This document shows positions 37,879 to 46,211 of a stretch of 64,000 nucleotides of DNA, one piece after another. Each line of letters opens with the position of its first letter. Position 1 is the stretch's first letter. The notes under the pieces are model-generated. The model was not told the origin of the DNA and searched no databases. It was given only the letters and a program-made list of their open reading frames with translations. The position numbers and the translations under genes were made by a program. Source of the DNA: Phreatobacter oligotrophus (GTDB lineage: Bacteria > Pseudomonadota > Alphaproteobacteria > Rhizobiales > Phreatobacteraceae); contig NZ_PZZL01000004.1 of NCBI RefSeq assembly GCF_003046185.1, positions 124,001-188,000 on the forward strand. The letters run 5' to 3'.

Positions 37879-38956
37879 GCGGGGACAGCCGCGTCAGGTG
37901 GCCCATCTTGCGGCCGTCGCGCTGGTCGCGCTTGCCGTAGAGGTGCAGCACCGCGCCCTCTTCCGCCGCGATCCGCCGCCAGTCCTCGACATCGGCGCCG
38001 ATGAGATTGTGCATCACCGCGTCGGAATGGCGGAGCGTCGAGCCGAGCGGCAGGCCGGCAACCGCCCGCATGTGGTTCTCGAACTGCGAGCAATGACAGG
38101 CCGCTTCCGTCCAGTGGCCGGAATTGTGGACGCGCGGCGCCATCTCGTTGAGGAGCAGCCGGCCGTCCTCCGTCACGAAGAGCTCGACCGCCAGCACACC
38201 GACATAGTCGAGCTTCTGGGCGAGCACCGTGCCGACCAGCGCCGCCTTGGCGGCCAGCGACACGTCGATCAGGGCCGGCACTGTCGAGGTGCGCAGGATG
38301 CCGGCGCGATGGACGTTCTCCACCGGGTCGTAATGGCGGATCTCGCCGTCATGGCCGCGGACGATGAGGATCGAGATCTCGCGCTCGAAGGGCACGAAGG
38401 CCTCAAGAATGGCCGGCTGGTTGCCGATCGCTGCGAGCGCCTTGGCTGGATCGTCGCCCTCGCGCATCACCACCTGGCCCTTGCCGTCATAGCCGAAGCG
38501 GCGGGTCTTCAGCACCGCCGGCAGGCCGATCCGCTGCAGGGCCGCCTCGAGGTCCGCCACCGTGTCGATGGCGGCGAAATCCGGCACCTCGATGCCGCAA
38601 TCGCGGGCGAAACTCTTCTCGATCACCCGGTCCTGCGACACGGTCAGCGCCATCGGACCGGGGCGAACCGGCAGCCGGCTCGACAGGAAGTCCGCGGCCT
38701 TGGCCGGCACGTTCTCGAACTCGTAGGTGACGATGTCGACGTCCTCGGCGAAGCGGGCGAGCGCCATCTCGTCGGAATAATCCGCCTCGGTGATGCGGCG
38801 GACCACGTCGAAGGCCGGGCTTTCCGGCTCCGGCGCATAGATCTGGCAGCGCAGGCCGAGCCGCGCGCCGGCAAGCGCCAGCATCCGCCCGAGCTGCCCG
38901 CCGCCGAGAATGCCGATGATCTGGTCGGGCCCGACCGAACGATCAGATGTCGTCAC
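37865..38956 (-). CDS. purK: 5-(carboxyamino)imidazole ribonucleotide synthase
   Basis: A 363-residue ATP-grasp enzyme that carboxylates AIR with ATP and bicarbonate in purine synthesis. The N-terminus [22 protein letters not shown] is diagnostic, with [12 protein letters not shown], the ATP-grasp [14 protein letters not shown] and [17 protein letters not shown]. The C-terminal active region is [17 protein letters not shown], followed by [14 protein letters not shown]. It overlaps the 3' end of purE by 14 bases, so both are one operon, and it converges with the EamA gene with a 14-base overlap. Confidence 0.96.
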   Translation of the reverse strand: MTTSDRSVGPDQIIGILGGGQLGRMLALAGARLGLRCQIYAPEPESPAFDVVRRITEADYSDEMALARFAEDVDIVTYEFENVPAKAADFLSSRLPVRPGPMALTVSQDRVIEKSFARDCGIEVPDFAAIDTVADLEAALQRIGLPAVLKTRRFGYDGKGQVVMREGDDPAKALAAIGNQPAILEAFVPFEREISILIVRGHDGEIRHYDPVENVHRAGILRTSTVPALIDVSLAAKAALVGTVLAQKLDYVGVLAVELFVTEDGRLLLNEMAPRVHNSGHWTEAACHCSQFENHMRAVAGLPLGSTLRHSDAVMHNLIGADVEDWRRIAAEEGAVLHLYGKRDQRDGRKMGHLTRLSPLSRS

Positions 38957-39452
38957 GGGGATGCTCCGCGATCGCCGCCGTCTGGCGGGCGCGATAGGCG
39001 TCGAGGCGTTCGGCGAGCGCCGGATCGTTCAGCGCCAGCACGGCGGCCGCCAGCAGCGCGGCATTGATCGCGCCGGGCTTGCCGATGGCGAGGGTGCCAA
39101 CGGGAATGCCTCCGGGCATCTGGACAATGGAATGGAGCGAATCGACGCCCGACAGCGCCTTGCTCTCGACCGGCACGCCGAAGACCGGAAGAGGCGTGAG
39201 CGCCGCCGCCATGCCAGGCAGGTGGGCCGCGCCGCCGGCACCGGCGATGATGATCTTGAAGCCGTTGTCACGGGCCGACTTGGCGAAGCTGTAGAGCCGG
39301 TCAGGCGTGCGATGGGCCGAGACGATCCGCGCCTCGAAGCCGACGCCGAGCCCGTCGAGGATATCGGCGGCATGGCGCATGGTCGCCCAGTCGGACTGCG
39401 AACCCATGATGATGGCGACGGGCTTCATCCCGTTCGCGGCCGTTCCCGGCAT
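38943..39452 (-). CDS. purE: 5-(carboxyamino)imidazole ribonucleotide mutase
   Basis: About 169 residues. PurE class I converts N5-CAIR to CAIR, the step after PurK. Signatures: [60 protein letters not shown] and [19 protein letters not shown]. The ATG at 39452 is preferred because GGAGG lies five bases upstream; ATG 39428 (MKPVAII) would give the more common shorter N-terminus. First gene of the purEK pair. Confidence 0.95.
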   Translation of the reverse strand: MPGTAANGMKPVAIIMGSQSDWATMRHAADILDGLGVGFEARIVSAHRTPDRLYSFAKSARDNGFKIIIAGAGGAAHLPGMAAALTPLPVFGVPVESKALSGVDSLHSIVQMPGGIPVGTLAIGKPGAINAALLAAAVLALNDPALAERLDAYRARQTAAIAEHPRDDI

Positions 39453-39586
39453 CGACGCCTCCCCCGCGCGTCGGGGACCGACGGCATCCAGAAAGAAGCG
39501 CCGGAGAATAGGCAGAGCCGGTGCGGCGGGCAAGATGGCCCGGCTGCGACCTTGGTGGGGAGTTTTGAGCCCCTCGCGAACCCGCC

Positions 39587-39799
39587 TCAGGCGATGATGT
39601 CGGGGGTCAGGAGGTCTTCGAGATAGGCGATCCGGTCGCGAAGCACGAGCTTGCGCTTCTTCAGCCGCTGGATCTGCAGGCGGTCGGCCACCTGCATCCG
39701 CGCCAGGGCGTCGATGGCGGCGTCGAGATCGCGATGCTCCTGCCTCAGGCGATCCAGCTCGCTGAGGACTTCGCTCTCGTCGATTTCGCCGGATGCCAT
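39587..39799 (-). CDS. YdcH family protein (DUF465), first copy
   Basis: A 70-residue protein of the YdcH/DUF465 family. It is a single helical hairpin with heptad-like spacing: [20 protein letters not shown] then [20 protein letters not shown], ending with LLTPDIIA. The Leu-Lys-Lys-x-Lys-Leu segment is the family core. DUF465 proteins are small, usually conserved and of unknown function. ATG 39799 is chosen; sequence upstream in the frame is unlike the family. Divergent from the second copy, with 216 bases between them. Confidence 0.83.
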   Translation of the reverse strand: MASGEIDESEVLSELDRLRQEHRDLDAAIDALARMQVADRLQIQRLKKRKLVLRDRIAYLEDLLTPDIIA

Positions 39800-40015
39800 G
39801 ATTGTGACCGCATGCTCTGCCGGCGGCCAGGGACCCTGTCGCCTCGCACCATTATGCCGCCCGGCAGCGTGGATCGGCAAGGCGGTGCCCGGCTCCGCCG
39901 GCCGTAACACAGCGTGATTTTACTTTGCCGTCGACAGGTCCACACTCCCCTCCCGTCCGATGCGTTTCGGACTTTTTCCGAGGCCGTCGGCGTTCTCTGT
40001 CAGAAGGAGGAGTGG

Positions 40016-40192
40016 ATGAGCCTGCAGTCGCATCTCGCGGAACTCGTGAAGCGCCACGAAGCGCTCGACCGGGAACTGGCGGCCATTGTCGCCCGACCGT
40101 CGGCAGCGGATGAAGAAATTGCTGCGTTGAAGCGCCGGAAGCTGCTTCTCAAGGACCAGATCGAGCGTCTGAAGGGGTCCTCGGTCCACTGA
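40016..40192 (+). CDS. YdcH family protein (DUF465), second copy
   Basis: A 58-residue DUF465 protein. It starts MSLQSHLAELVKRHEALDREL, and the second helix has IAALKRRKLLLKDQIERLKG, the same LKxxKLxLKDxI core as the first copy on the other strand. A perfect AAGGAGGAG ribosome binding site precedes the ATG, implying good expression. Function unknown. A terminator-like hairpin follows the stop. The two copies probably arose by duplication and then diverged, the first having a longer N- and C-terminus. Confidence 0.85.
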   Translation: MSLQSHLAELVKRHEALDRELAAIVARPSAADEEIAALKRRKLLLKDQIERLKGSSVH

Positions 40193-40221
40193 GGCCAGCA
40201 GTCTGAAGAGGGAATTCGGAT

Positions 40222-40260
40222 GGCGGGTCCGGCGCGTGTATCGCCGGGCCCGCCATTCTG
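40222..40260 (+). terminator. Probable terminator after the second DUF465 gene
   Basis: GGCGGGTCCGGCG (40222-40234) and CGCCGGGCCCGCC (40242-40254) form a 13-bp stem with one G-U pair and a 7-base loop, followed by ATTCTGTTT. The stem is very strong but the T-run is interrupted, so it is probable rather than certain. It lies 30 bases after the stop codon. Confidence 0.55.
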
Positions 40261-40274
40261 TTTGGGCAGGCCGC

Positions 40275-40826
40275 TCAGCCCCACATGCGCCGGAACACGC
40301 CGTCCTTGATGACGACGAGGTGCATGAGCGCCGCGCCGATATGCACCAGCACCAGGGCGCTCATCAGCAACGCGCCGCCGAGATGGACCTTGTAGATCGC
40401 CGTGCAGGTCGCCTCCGCCCCCCGGAAGGGCAGCGTGACATCGATCGTCCAGAAAAGGTTGACCGGCCCGTAGCACATGGAGGTCGGCAGCCATCCGGTG
40501 AACGGAACGAGGAAGATCAGGAGGTAGAGCAGGTGGTGGACGGCGGCCGAGGCCGCGCGCTGGAACCGCGTCAGGCTCGCCTCGGGCGGCGGCGTCCCCT
40601 GCGAGACCTTGAGGGCCACGCGCGCGATCGCCAGCAGCAGCACGATGAGGCCGAAGGACTTGTGCCACTCGTAGAGGCTATCCTTCAGCGCGGGATTGGC
40701 GCCGGGATTGGGCGGATAGGGAATGCTCGCCATGAACAGCCCGACCGGCACGAGCCCGATGATGAGGGCCGCCGTGAGCCAGTGGACGATGCGATGCGGC
40801 GTGGAATAGACGTCTGACTGCGCCAT
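40275..40826 (-). CDS. Cytochrome b561-type membrane protein
   Basis: The 183-residue protein has four transmembrane helices and paired histidines suitable for two b hemes: RIVHWLTAALIIGLVPVG, YEWHKSFGLIVLLLAIARV, VHHLLYLLIFLVPFTGW and KVHLGGALLMSALVLVHIG. This matches the bacterial YodB/YceJ cytochrome b561 family, thought to pass electrons from quinol to superoxide or periplasmic partners. A GGAGG site lies before ATG 40826. No electron-transfer partner gene (such as YceI) is adjacent. Divergent from ribA. Confidence 0.87.
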   Translation of the reverse strand: MAQSDVYSTPHRIVHWLTAALIIGLVPVGLFMASIPYPPNPGANPALKDSLYEWHKSFGLIVLLLAIARVALKVSQGTPPPEASLTRFQRAASAAVHHLLYLLIFLVPFTGWLPTSMCYGPVNLFWTIDVTLPFRGAEATCTAIYKVHLGGALLMSALVLVHIGAALMHLVVIKDGVFRRMWG

Positions 40827-41078
40827 GGCGACCTCCTGCCGGGGCCGCAATCATGGGCGGTTCGGAGGCGAAAGGGCAAGGGGCGAGGATCCCGACATCA
40901 TCCGGTAACCTCCCAAGATCGGATGAGGAGACATCGGACCCAATTGCTGCCACGATGAAGTCAGACGATTTTTTAGGCTCGCCTGATCCAAAAGGGCGAG
41001 ACGGTACATACATGGATCGTGTCGTCGGCCGAATGCACGGCCTGTCGCGAACCAGGGCATGAGAGGCCCAATCTGACA

Positions 41079-42197
41079 ATGGTAACTTCCGGAATTCTCG
41101 GCAGCGACGCCGATATCGTCCGGGCCCAGGTCGAGCGGGCCATTTCCGAAATGCGGGCGAGCCGCCCCGTCGTCGTCCGGCGCGGTGACCGCGCGGTCAT
41201 CGCCTTCGGCGTCGACGGTATCGACATCGCCTCTGCCGAAGCCGCTGCGGCGCTCGGCACGGCCATGCCGCATCTTCTGCTGCCCGCCGCCCGCCTGCGC
41301 CGCCTCGGCCTCGACCGCACCCAGCCGGCGCGCGTCGCCCTGCCGCAGATCGCCGCAGCGCGGATCGAAGCCCTCGCCCTGACGATCGAGTCGCGCATCG
41401 ACGCGCCGGTCTCGCCCGTTGACGACATCGACGAGGCCGCCCTCGAGCTCGCGCGCCTCGCGCTGGTCGTGCCGGCCGTCGTCATGGTGCCCGTGCCGGC
41501 CGATGCCGTGCCCGCCCACGTGCTCTCCGTCGATGTTGACGGCGTGATGGCCTATCGCCGCCTCGAGGCGAAGGCGATCCGCATCGTCGGCCGCGCGCCG
41601 GTGCCGCTGGAAGGCGCGCCGGAGACCGAGTTCGTGGTGTTCCGCGGCGGCGAAGGCCTGCGCGATCAGGTCGCCATCGTCATCGGCAAGGTCGATCCGG
41701 CCAAGCCCGTGCCGGTGCGCCTGCACTCGGCCTGCCTCACCGGCGACCTCTTCGGCTCGCTGAAGTGCGATTGCGGCGACCAGCTGCGCGACACCGTGCA
41801 GTGGATGGCGCGCAATGGCGCCGGCATCCTGCTCTATCTCGATCAGGAAGGCCGCGGGAACGGCATCGCCAACAAGATGCGCGCCTATCGCCTGCAGTCG
41901 CAGGGCTGGGACACCTACGACGCCGACGAGGTCCTCGGCTTCGACCTCGACCAGCGCCGCTTCGACTTCGCTGCCGAGATGCTGAAGCAGCTCGGCATCC
42001 GCTCGATCGACGTGATGACCAACAATCCCGTCAAGATCGCCGCGATGACCGAGGCGGGCATCGAGGTCCATGCGGAGCGCCGCGTCATCGGCCGCGCCAC
42101 CGACGAAAACGTGCGCTACCTGACCTCGAAGCGTGACCGCGCCGGCCACGCCATCGACGCCGACGCGCTGCTTGCGAGCCTGACCGCACGCAAGTGA
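41079..42197 (+). CDS. ribA: GTP cyclohydrolase II with degenerate N-terminal RibB-like domain
   Basis: A 372-residue protein. The C-terminal half (about 175-372) is GTP cyclohydrolase II, the first enzyme of riboflavin synthesis: zinc site HSACLTGDLFGSLKCDCGDQ (three Cys), the catalytic ILLYLDQEGRGNGIANKMRA and MTNNPVKIAAM. The first 170 residues resemble 3,4-dihydroxy-2-butanone-4-phosphate synthase in layout: VERAISEMRASRPVVVRRGD, then HLLLPAARLRRLGLD. The acidic catalytic DDEDRENEGD run is replaced by VRRGDRAVIAFG. I infer a RibBA fusion with a dead RibB part. ATG 41079 is preferred; another in-frame ATG 60 bases earlier has no family support. No FMN riboswitch was recognised upstream. 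Confidence 0.9.
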   Translation: MVTSGILGSDADIVRAQVERAISEMRASRPVVVRRGDRAVIAFGVDGIDIASAEAAAALGTAMPHLLLPAARLRRLGLDRTQPARVALPQIAAARIEALALTIESRIDAPVSPVDDIDEAALELARLALVVPAVVMVPVPADAVPAHVLSVDVDGVMAYRRLEAKAIRIVGRAPVPLEGAPETEFVVFRGGEGLRDQVAIVIGKVDPAKPVPVRLHSACLTGDLFGSLKCDCGDQLRDTVQWMARNGAGILLYLDQEGRGNGIANKMRAYRLQSQGWDTYDADEVLGFDLDQRRFDFAAEMLKQLGIRSIDVMTNNPVKIAAMTEAGIEVHAERRVIGRATDENVRYLTSKRDRAGHAIDADALLASLTARK

Positions 42198-42277
42198 CCG
42201 TCGAGACCTGACGTCTCGAAGACTGGCGGCGCCGGGGAGGCTGGGCTAAGACCCTGTCTCACCCACCGGCGCCGTCC

Positions 42278-44563
42278 ATGCCCCCTGCCCCGCCCGCGCC
42301 CTTCCGCCTCACCGCCGCCCTGCTGCTCTTCGCGGCCGGTTGGCTGGTCCTCGGCTGGCCCTGGCTCTCCGGCGCCGTGACGATCCCCTGGGACGCCAAG
42401 GCCCACTGGTACCCGCACCTCGTCTTCGCAGCTCGCGCCATCCATGGCGGCCTCGGCCTTGCCTGGACGCCCAACATCTTCGCGGGCTCGCCGGAAATCG
42501 CCGATCCGCAATCGGTACTGTTCATCGCGCCGTTGATTGCGGTCGCCGCGCTCCTGCCGCGCCCGGGCCTCCAGGCCATGGACATCGCCGTGTTCGCGAT
42601 GCTCTTCGCCGGCGGCACGGGTGTCATCCTGCTCTTCCGCGACCGCGGCTGGCACTGGGGTGGCGCGGTCATTGCCGCACTCGCCTTCGCTTTCGGTGCG
42701 GCAGCGAGCTGGCGCATCCAGCATCTCAGCCAGGTTTTCTCGCTCTGCTGGTGGCCAATCGCCTGGTGGCTGCTGGGACGGGCGCTGGACCGCCGCTCCG
42801 TAACCTACGGGCTCGCGACCGGGCTTGTCGCCGGGCTCATGGTCCTCGGCCGCGACCAGGTGGCGATGCTCATTGCCTATCTCCTGGCCGCGACGGTGCT
42901 GGTCCACTGGCTCTCGGCCGAGCGCAAACTGCGAGCCTTCGCGGCGAGCCTGCCGCCGTTGATCGCCGCCACCCTGGTCGGCCTCGCGGTCGTCGCCATT
43001 CCCGTGCTCATGTCGGCCCTCTGGGGCGGAGAATCGAACCGCGTCGTCATCGACGAGATCGGCGCCGGCCGCGGCTCGCTCCACCCGGGATCGCTGCTCA
43101 CCTGGGCCGTCGGCAATCTCTATGGCGCCGCCGGCCCGCTGGTGGAGCACTGGGGGCCGCCGAGCCCGACCTGGGGTGACACGGGCCTCTTCCTCGCCCG
43201 CAACATGGGCGTGCTCTATGCCGGCGCCTTGCCTCTGCTCCTCGTCCTCGGGCTTGTCCGCACCGGCGCCGCCTTCGACCGCGAGATCCGGTTCGTCACG
43301 ATCGCGCTGGCGGTGATGCTCCTCTACGCCCTGGGCTGGTACACGCCGGCCTTTCGGGCCTTCTGGCACCTGCCCGGGGTCGATCTCTTCCGCCGTCCGG
43401 CCGATGCGGTCTTCGTCATCGGCGGCCTCTTTGCGATCCTCGCGGGCTATGGCGCGCACCGGCTCATCACCGGGTCGCTGGCGACCACCTGGCGGATCGA
43501 GGCCCTGCTGGCCGCCGCGCTCGTCACCGCCGCGAGCGGGCTCATCGTCGCCAAGGGCGCGCCGGCCTCGGCCTGGATGGCGCTCGCCATCGCCGCCGGC
43601 TCCATTGCCGCAAGCCTGCTTTTGCTGGGGCTCTCCCGCCGCCTTCCAGCGCTCGCGCTCGTCGCCCTGCTGGCGCTCGTCCTGACCGCGGACCTGCGCG
43701 TCACCAACGGCCCGAGCGAGTCCACGGCCCTGCCGCCTTCGAGCTACGCCAGTCTCACCCCCGGCGCGGACGATCCCGCGCTCGCGCTCATCCGTCGTCT
43801 CACCATCCGCGACGGCGAGCGGCGCGACCGCGTGGAGCTCATCGGGCTTGGCTATGAATGGCAGAACGCCGCGCTGTCGCACGACCTTGAGGATGTGCTT
43901 GGCTTCAATCCCGTACGGTCGGCGGCCTATGCCAATCTGGTCGGCGCCGAGGACATCGCGGCCCTGCCCGACCAGCGCCGCTTTCCCCCCGCCTTCCCGT
44001 CCTACCGGTCGGATCTCGCCAACATTCTCGGCCTGCGCTTCATCGTCACCCGCGGAGCCCTGAGCGCTGTCGACCGCCGCGCCAGGGAGGCCGATTTCCC
44101 GCTGGCCGGCACAGCGGGCGACATCTGCATCTACGAGAACCCGCGCGCCCTCCCCCGCGTCTGGATCGCGCCGACGGCCATGGAGACCCCTGCCGACCTC
44201 GCATCATCAGGCTTTCCGGCCGGCCTCGACCCGCGCCGCACCGTTCTGCTCGAAGGACCTGTGCCACGGGCCCGCTCCGCCGGCGGCACGGCGCGGATTC
44301 TCGCCTATGGCCATGACCGGGTGCAGATCGAGGCGCGGACCACCGAGGGCGGCATTCTCGTGCTCGCCGACGCCTGGCATCCCTGGTGGGTGGCGCGGAT
44401 CAACGGCCGCGAGGCGCCGATCCGGCGCGCCTTCGGGCTGGTGCGCGCCGTGGAGGTGCCGGCGGGCCTCGCCGAGGTCACCTTCACCTTCGAGCCCCTG
44501 CAGGGACTTGTCCGGCAGATCCGCGAGCGCCTCGCCGCCCGCGGCCAGCCGCAGGCGCCGTAA
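42278..44563 (+). CDS. YfhO-like multi-pass membrane protein
   Basis: A 761-residue protein. About 11-13 hydrophobic helices fill residues 8-490, starting LTAALLLFAAGWLVLGWPWL. The first periplasmic loop has IPWDAKAHWYPHLVF and WTPNIFAGSPEIADPQSVLF, and a later one has LGWYTPAFRAFWHLPGVDLFRRPAD. This layout matches YfhO-like proteins of the GT-C superfamily. The C-terminal 270 residues are soluble and end in a beta-sandwich-like region with VLADAWHPWWVARING. YfhO proteins glycosylate lipoteichoic acid in Gram-positives; the role in Gram-negatives is unknown. No start alternative nearby. It converges with hyuB, four bases apart. Confidence 0.72.
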   Translation: MPPAPPAPFRLTAALLLFAAGWLVLGWPWLSGAVTIPWDAKAHWYPHLVFAARAIHGGLGLAWTPNIFAGSPEIADPQSVLFIAPLIAVAALLPRPGLQAMDIAVFAMLFAGGTGVILLFRDRGWHWGGAVIAALAFAFGAAASWRIQHLSQVFSLCWWPIAWWLLGRALDRRSVTYGLATGLVAGLMVLGRDQVAMLIAYLLAATVLVHWLSAERKLRAFAASLPPLIAATLVGLAVVAIPVLMSALWGGESNRVVIDEIGAGRGSLHPGSLLTWAVGNLYGAAGPLVEHWGPPSPTWGDTGLFLARNMGVLYAGALPLLLVLGLVRTGAAFDREIRFVTIALAVMLLYALGWYTPAFRAFWHLPGVDLFRRPADAVFVIGGLFAILAGYGAHRLITGSLATTWRIEALLAAALVTAASGLIVAKGAPASAWMALAIAAGSIAASLLLLGLSRRLPALALVALLALVLTADLRVTNGPSESTALPPSSYASLTPGADDPALALIRRLTIRDGERRDRVELIGLGYEWQNAALSHDLEDVLGFNPVRSAAYANLVGAEDIAALPDQRRFPPAFPSYRSDLANILGLRFIVTRGALSAVDRRAREADFPLAGTAGDICIYENPRALPRVWIAPTAMETPADLASSGFPAGLDPRRTVLLEGPVPRARSAGGTARILAYGHDRVQIEARTTEGGILVLADAWHPWWVARINGREAPIRRAFGLVRAVEVPAGLAEVTFTFEPLQGLVRQIRERLAARGQPQAP

Positions 44564-44567
44564 CGGC

Positions 44568-46208
44568 TCAGGCGCCGTAGACCTTCGCGCCCTTCGGCGT
44601 GACCAGCCCCTCGGCAAGGTCCTTCTCGACAGCCTTGCGGTCGCGCTTCACGGGATCGCCGATGCCGCCGCCGCCGGGCGTCATCACCACCAGACGGTCA
44701 TCGGGCGGGATGAGCTGGAAGCCCTTGCCCTTCAGCACCTTGCCCGATTTCAGCGCCACCGCGCCGGCGGCGCCGTTCTTGCCGCCATCGCGGCCGCGCG
44801 GCGGATGGTCGATGCGGTCATAGGCCGCGAGCAGGTCGAAGGGCTTGCCGATGCGGCTGCCGACCTCGATGACCTGGCCGAGGCCGCCGCGGGTGGCGCC
44901 GGCGCCGCCGGAATCGACCCGGAACTCCTTGCGCCAGAAGATCAGCGGCGTGATGGACTCGGCGATCTCCACCGGCGTGCCCTTGACGCCTGAAGGGTAG
45001 GCGGTCGCCGACAGCCCGTCCTTCATCGGCCGCGCGCCGGTGCCGCCATTGGAGGTCACGGCCATCATGAACCCGTAATTGCCGAGGCCCGCCTCGTCTG
45101 TCTGGCCGCGCACGTTGAGGTTCCACAGGCATGACGTGCCCTCGGCCGGCACCCGCTCCGGGATCGCCTGGCGCAGCGCGCCGAACACGACGTCGGGCAG
45201 CATCTGGCCGATGATGTGGCGCGAGGCGACCGGCTTCGGCTTGAGCGCGTTGACGATCGTGTCCGGCGGCGCGGAGACCGTCAGCGGGCTCAGCGAGCCG
45301 GCATTGTTCGGGATCTCCTTGCCGACGATGCAGGCAAGGCCGAAGACAGTGTAGGCGGTGGTGTAGGCGAGCGGCACGTTGATGCCGCGCTTCGAGGCCG
45401 CACCCGTGCCGGTATAGTCCACATGGATGCCGGACTTGGTCACCTCGACGGTGCAGGCGAGCGTCACCGGCTCGTCGTAGCCGTCCACCGTCATGGTGTT
45501 GGACCACTTGCCCTTGGGCAGGCCGGCAATGGCCTCGAGCACCGCGGCCTTGGACCGCGACAGGATGTGCTTCGACAGCACGTCGAGGTCCTTCAGGCCG
45601 AACTCCTCCATCATCTCCGACAGGCGCTGGCAGCCGACATCGTTGCAGGCGGCCAGGGAATAGACGTCGCCCTCGGTGTCGATGGGCAGCCGCGTATTGG
45701 CGCGGATCATCGCCATCAGCGTCTCGTTGAGCTTGCCCTGGTCGGCGAGCTTCAGCAGCGGGATGTAGAGCCCCTCCATGAACACGTCCGTGCCGTCCGG
45801 CCCGAAGCCGATGCCGCCGATATCCATGATGTGGCTGGTGCAGGAGAAGAGGCCGACCAGCTTGCCGCGATGGAAGGCGGGCGTGGTCAGCACGAAGTCG
45901 TTGAGGTGACCGGTGCCCATCCACGGATCATTGGTCACGTAGATGTCGCCGGGCTTCATCGTCTCGACCGGGAAGGCCTTGATGAAGTGCTTGACGCTTT
46001 CGGCCATGGAATTGACGTGGCCGGGCGTGCCGGTCACCGCCTGGGCCAGCATGTTGCCCTCGCGGTCGAAGACGCCGGCGGAGAGGTCGCCTGCCTCGCG
46101 GACGATGGGCGAGAAGGCGGTGCGCAGCAGCACCTGCGCCTGTTCCTCGACCACCGCGATGAGGCGGTTCCACATGACCTGCAGTTCGATCTCGGTCAGC
46201 TTGGCCAT
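44568..46208 (-). CDS. hyuB: Hydantoinase B / oxoprolinase beta-type subunit
   Basis: The 546-residue protein is the HyuB half of ATP-dependent hydantoinases, 5-oxoprolinases and acetone/acetophenone carboxylase relatives. Family segments: WNRLIAVVEEQAQVLLRTAF, DLSAGVFDREGNMLAQAVTG, PGDIYVTNDPWMGTGHLNDF, FSCTSHIMDIGGIGFGPDGTD and YGFMMAVTSNGGTGARPMKD. The C-terminal RVDSGGAGATRGGLGQVIEVG and VVMTPGGGGIGDPVKRD are typical. It works with HyuA, three bases upstream, to open a cyclic amide (hydantoin, N-methylhydantoin or 5-oxoproline) with ATP. The substrate is not readable from sequence. Confidence 0.9.
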   Translation of the reverse strand: MAKLTEIELQVMWNRLIAVVEEQAQVLLRTAFSPIVREAGDLSAGVFDREGNMLAQAVTGTPGHVNSMAESVKHFIKAFPVETMKPGDIYVTNDPWMGTGHLNDFVLTTPAFHRGKLVGLFSCTSHIMDIGGIGFGPDGTDVFMEGLYIPLLKLADQGKLNETLMAMIRANTRLPIDTEGDVYSLAACNDVGCQRLSEMMEEFGLKDLDVLSKHILSRSKAAVLEAIAGLPKGKWSNTMTVDGYDEPVTLACTVEVTKSGIHVDYTGTGAASKRGINVPLAYTTAYTVFGLACIVGKEIPNNAGSLSPLTVSAPPDTIVNALKPKPVASRHIIGQMLPDVVFGALRQAIPERVPAEGTSCLWNLNVRGQTDEAGLGNYGFMMAVTSNGGTGARPMKDGLSATAYPSGVKGTPVEIAESITPLIFWRKEFRVDSGGAGATRGGLGQVIEVGSRIGKPFDLLAAYDRIDHPPRGRDGGKNGAAGAVALKSGKVLKGKGFQLIPPDDRLVVMTPGGGGIGDPVKRDRKAVEKDLAEGLVTPKGAKVYGA

Positions 46209-46211
46209 GGG

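Noticed and set aside
40853-41062. Possible 69-codon gene in the cytochrome b561/ribA gap
   Set aside because: The product has no hydrophobic core or recognisable pattern, and no ribosome binding site. The 252-base gap more likely holds divergent promoters; a weak CTCGCC/GGCGAG dyad near 40978-41000 is not convincing.
40900-41078. FMN riboswitch upstream of ribA
   Set aside because: No conserved RFN-element core sequence was found in the leader.
42202-42220. Hairpin TCGAGAC/GTCTCGA after ribA
   Set aside because: The 7-bp stem is perfect but no T-run follows, so it was not called a terminator.
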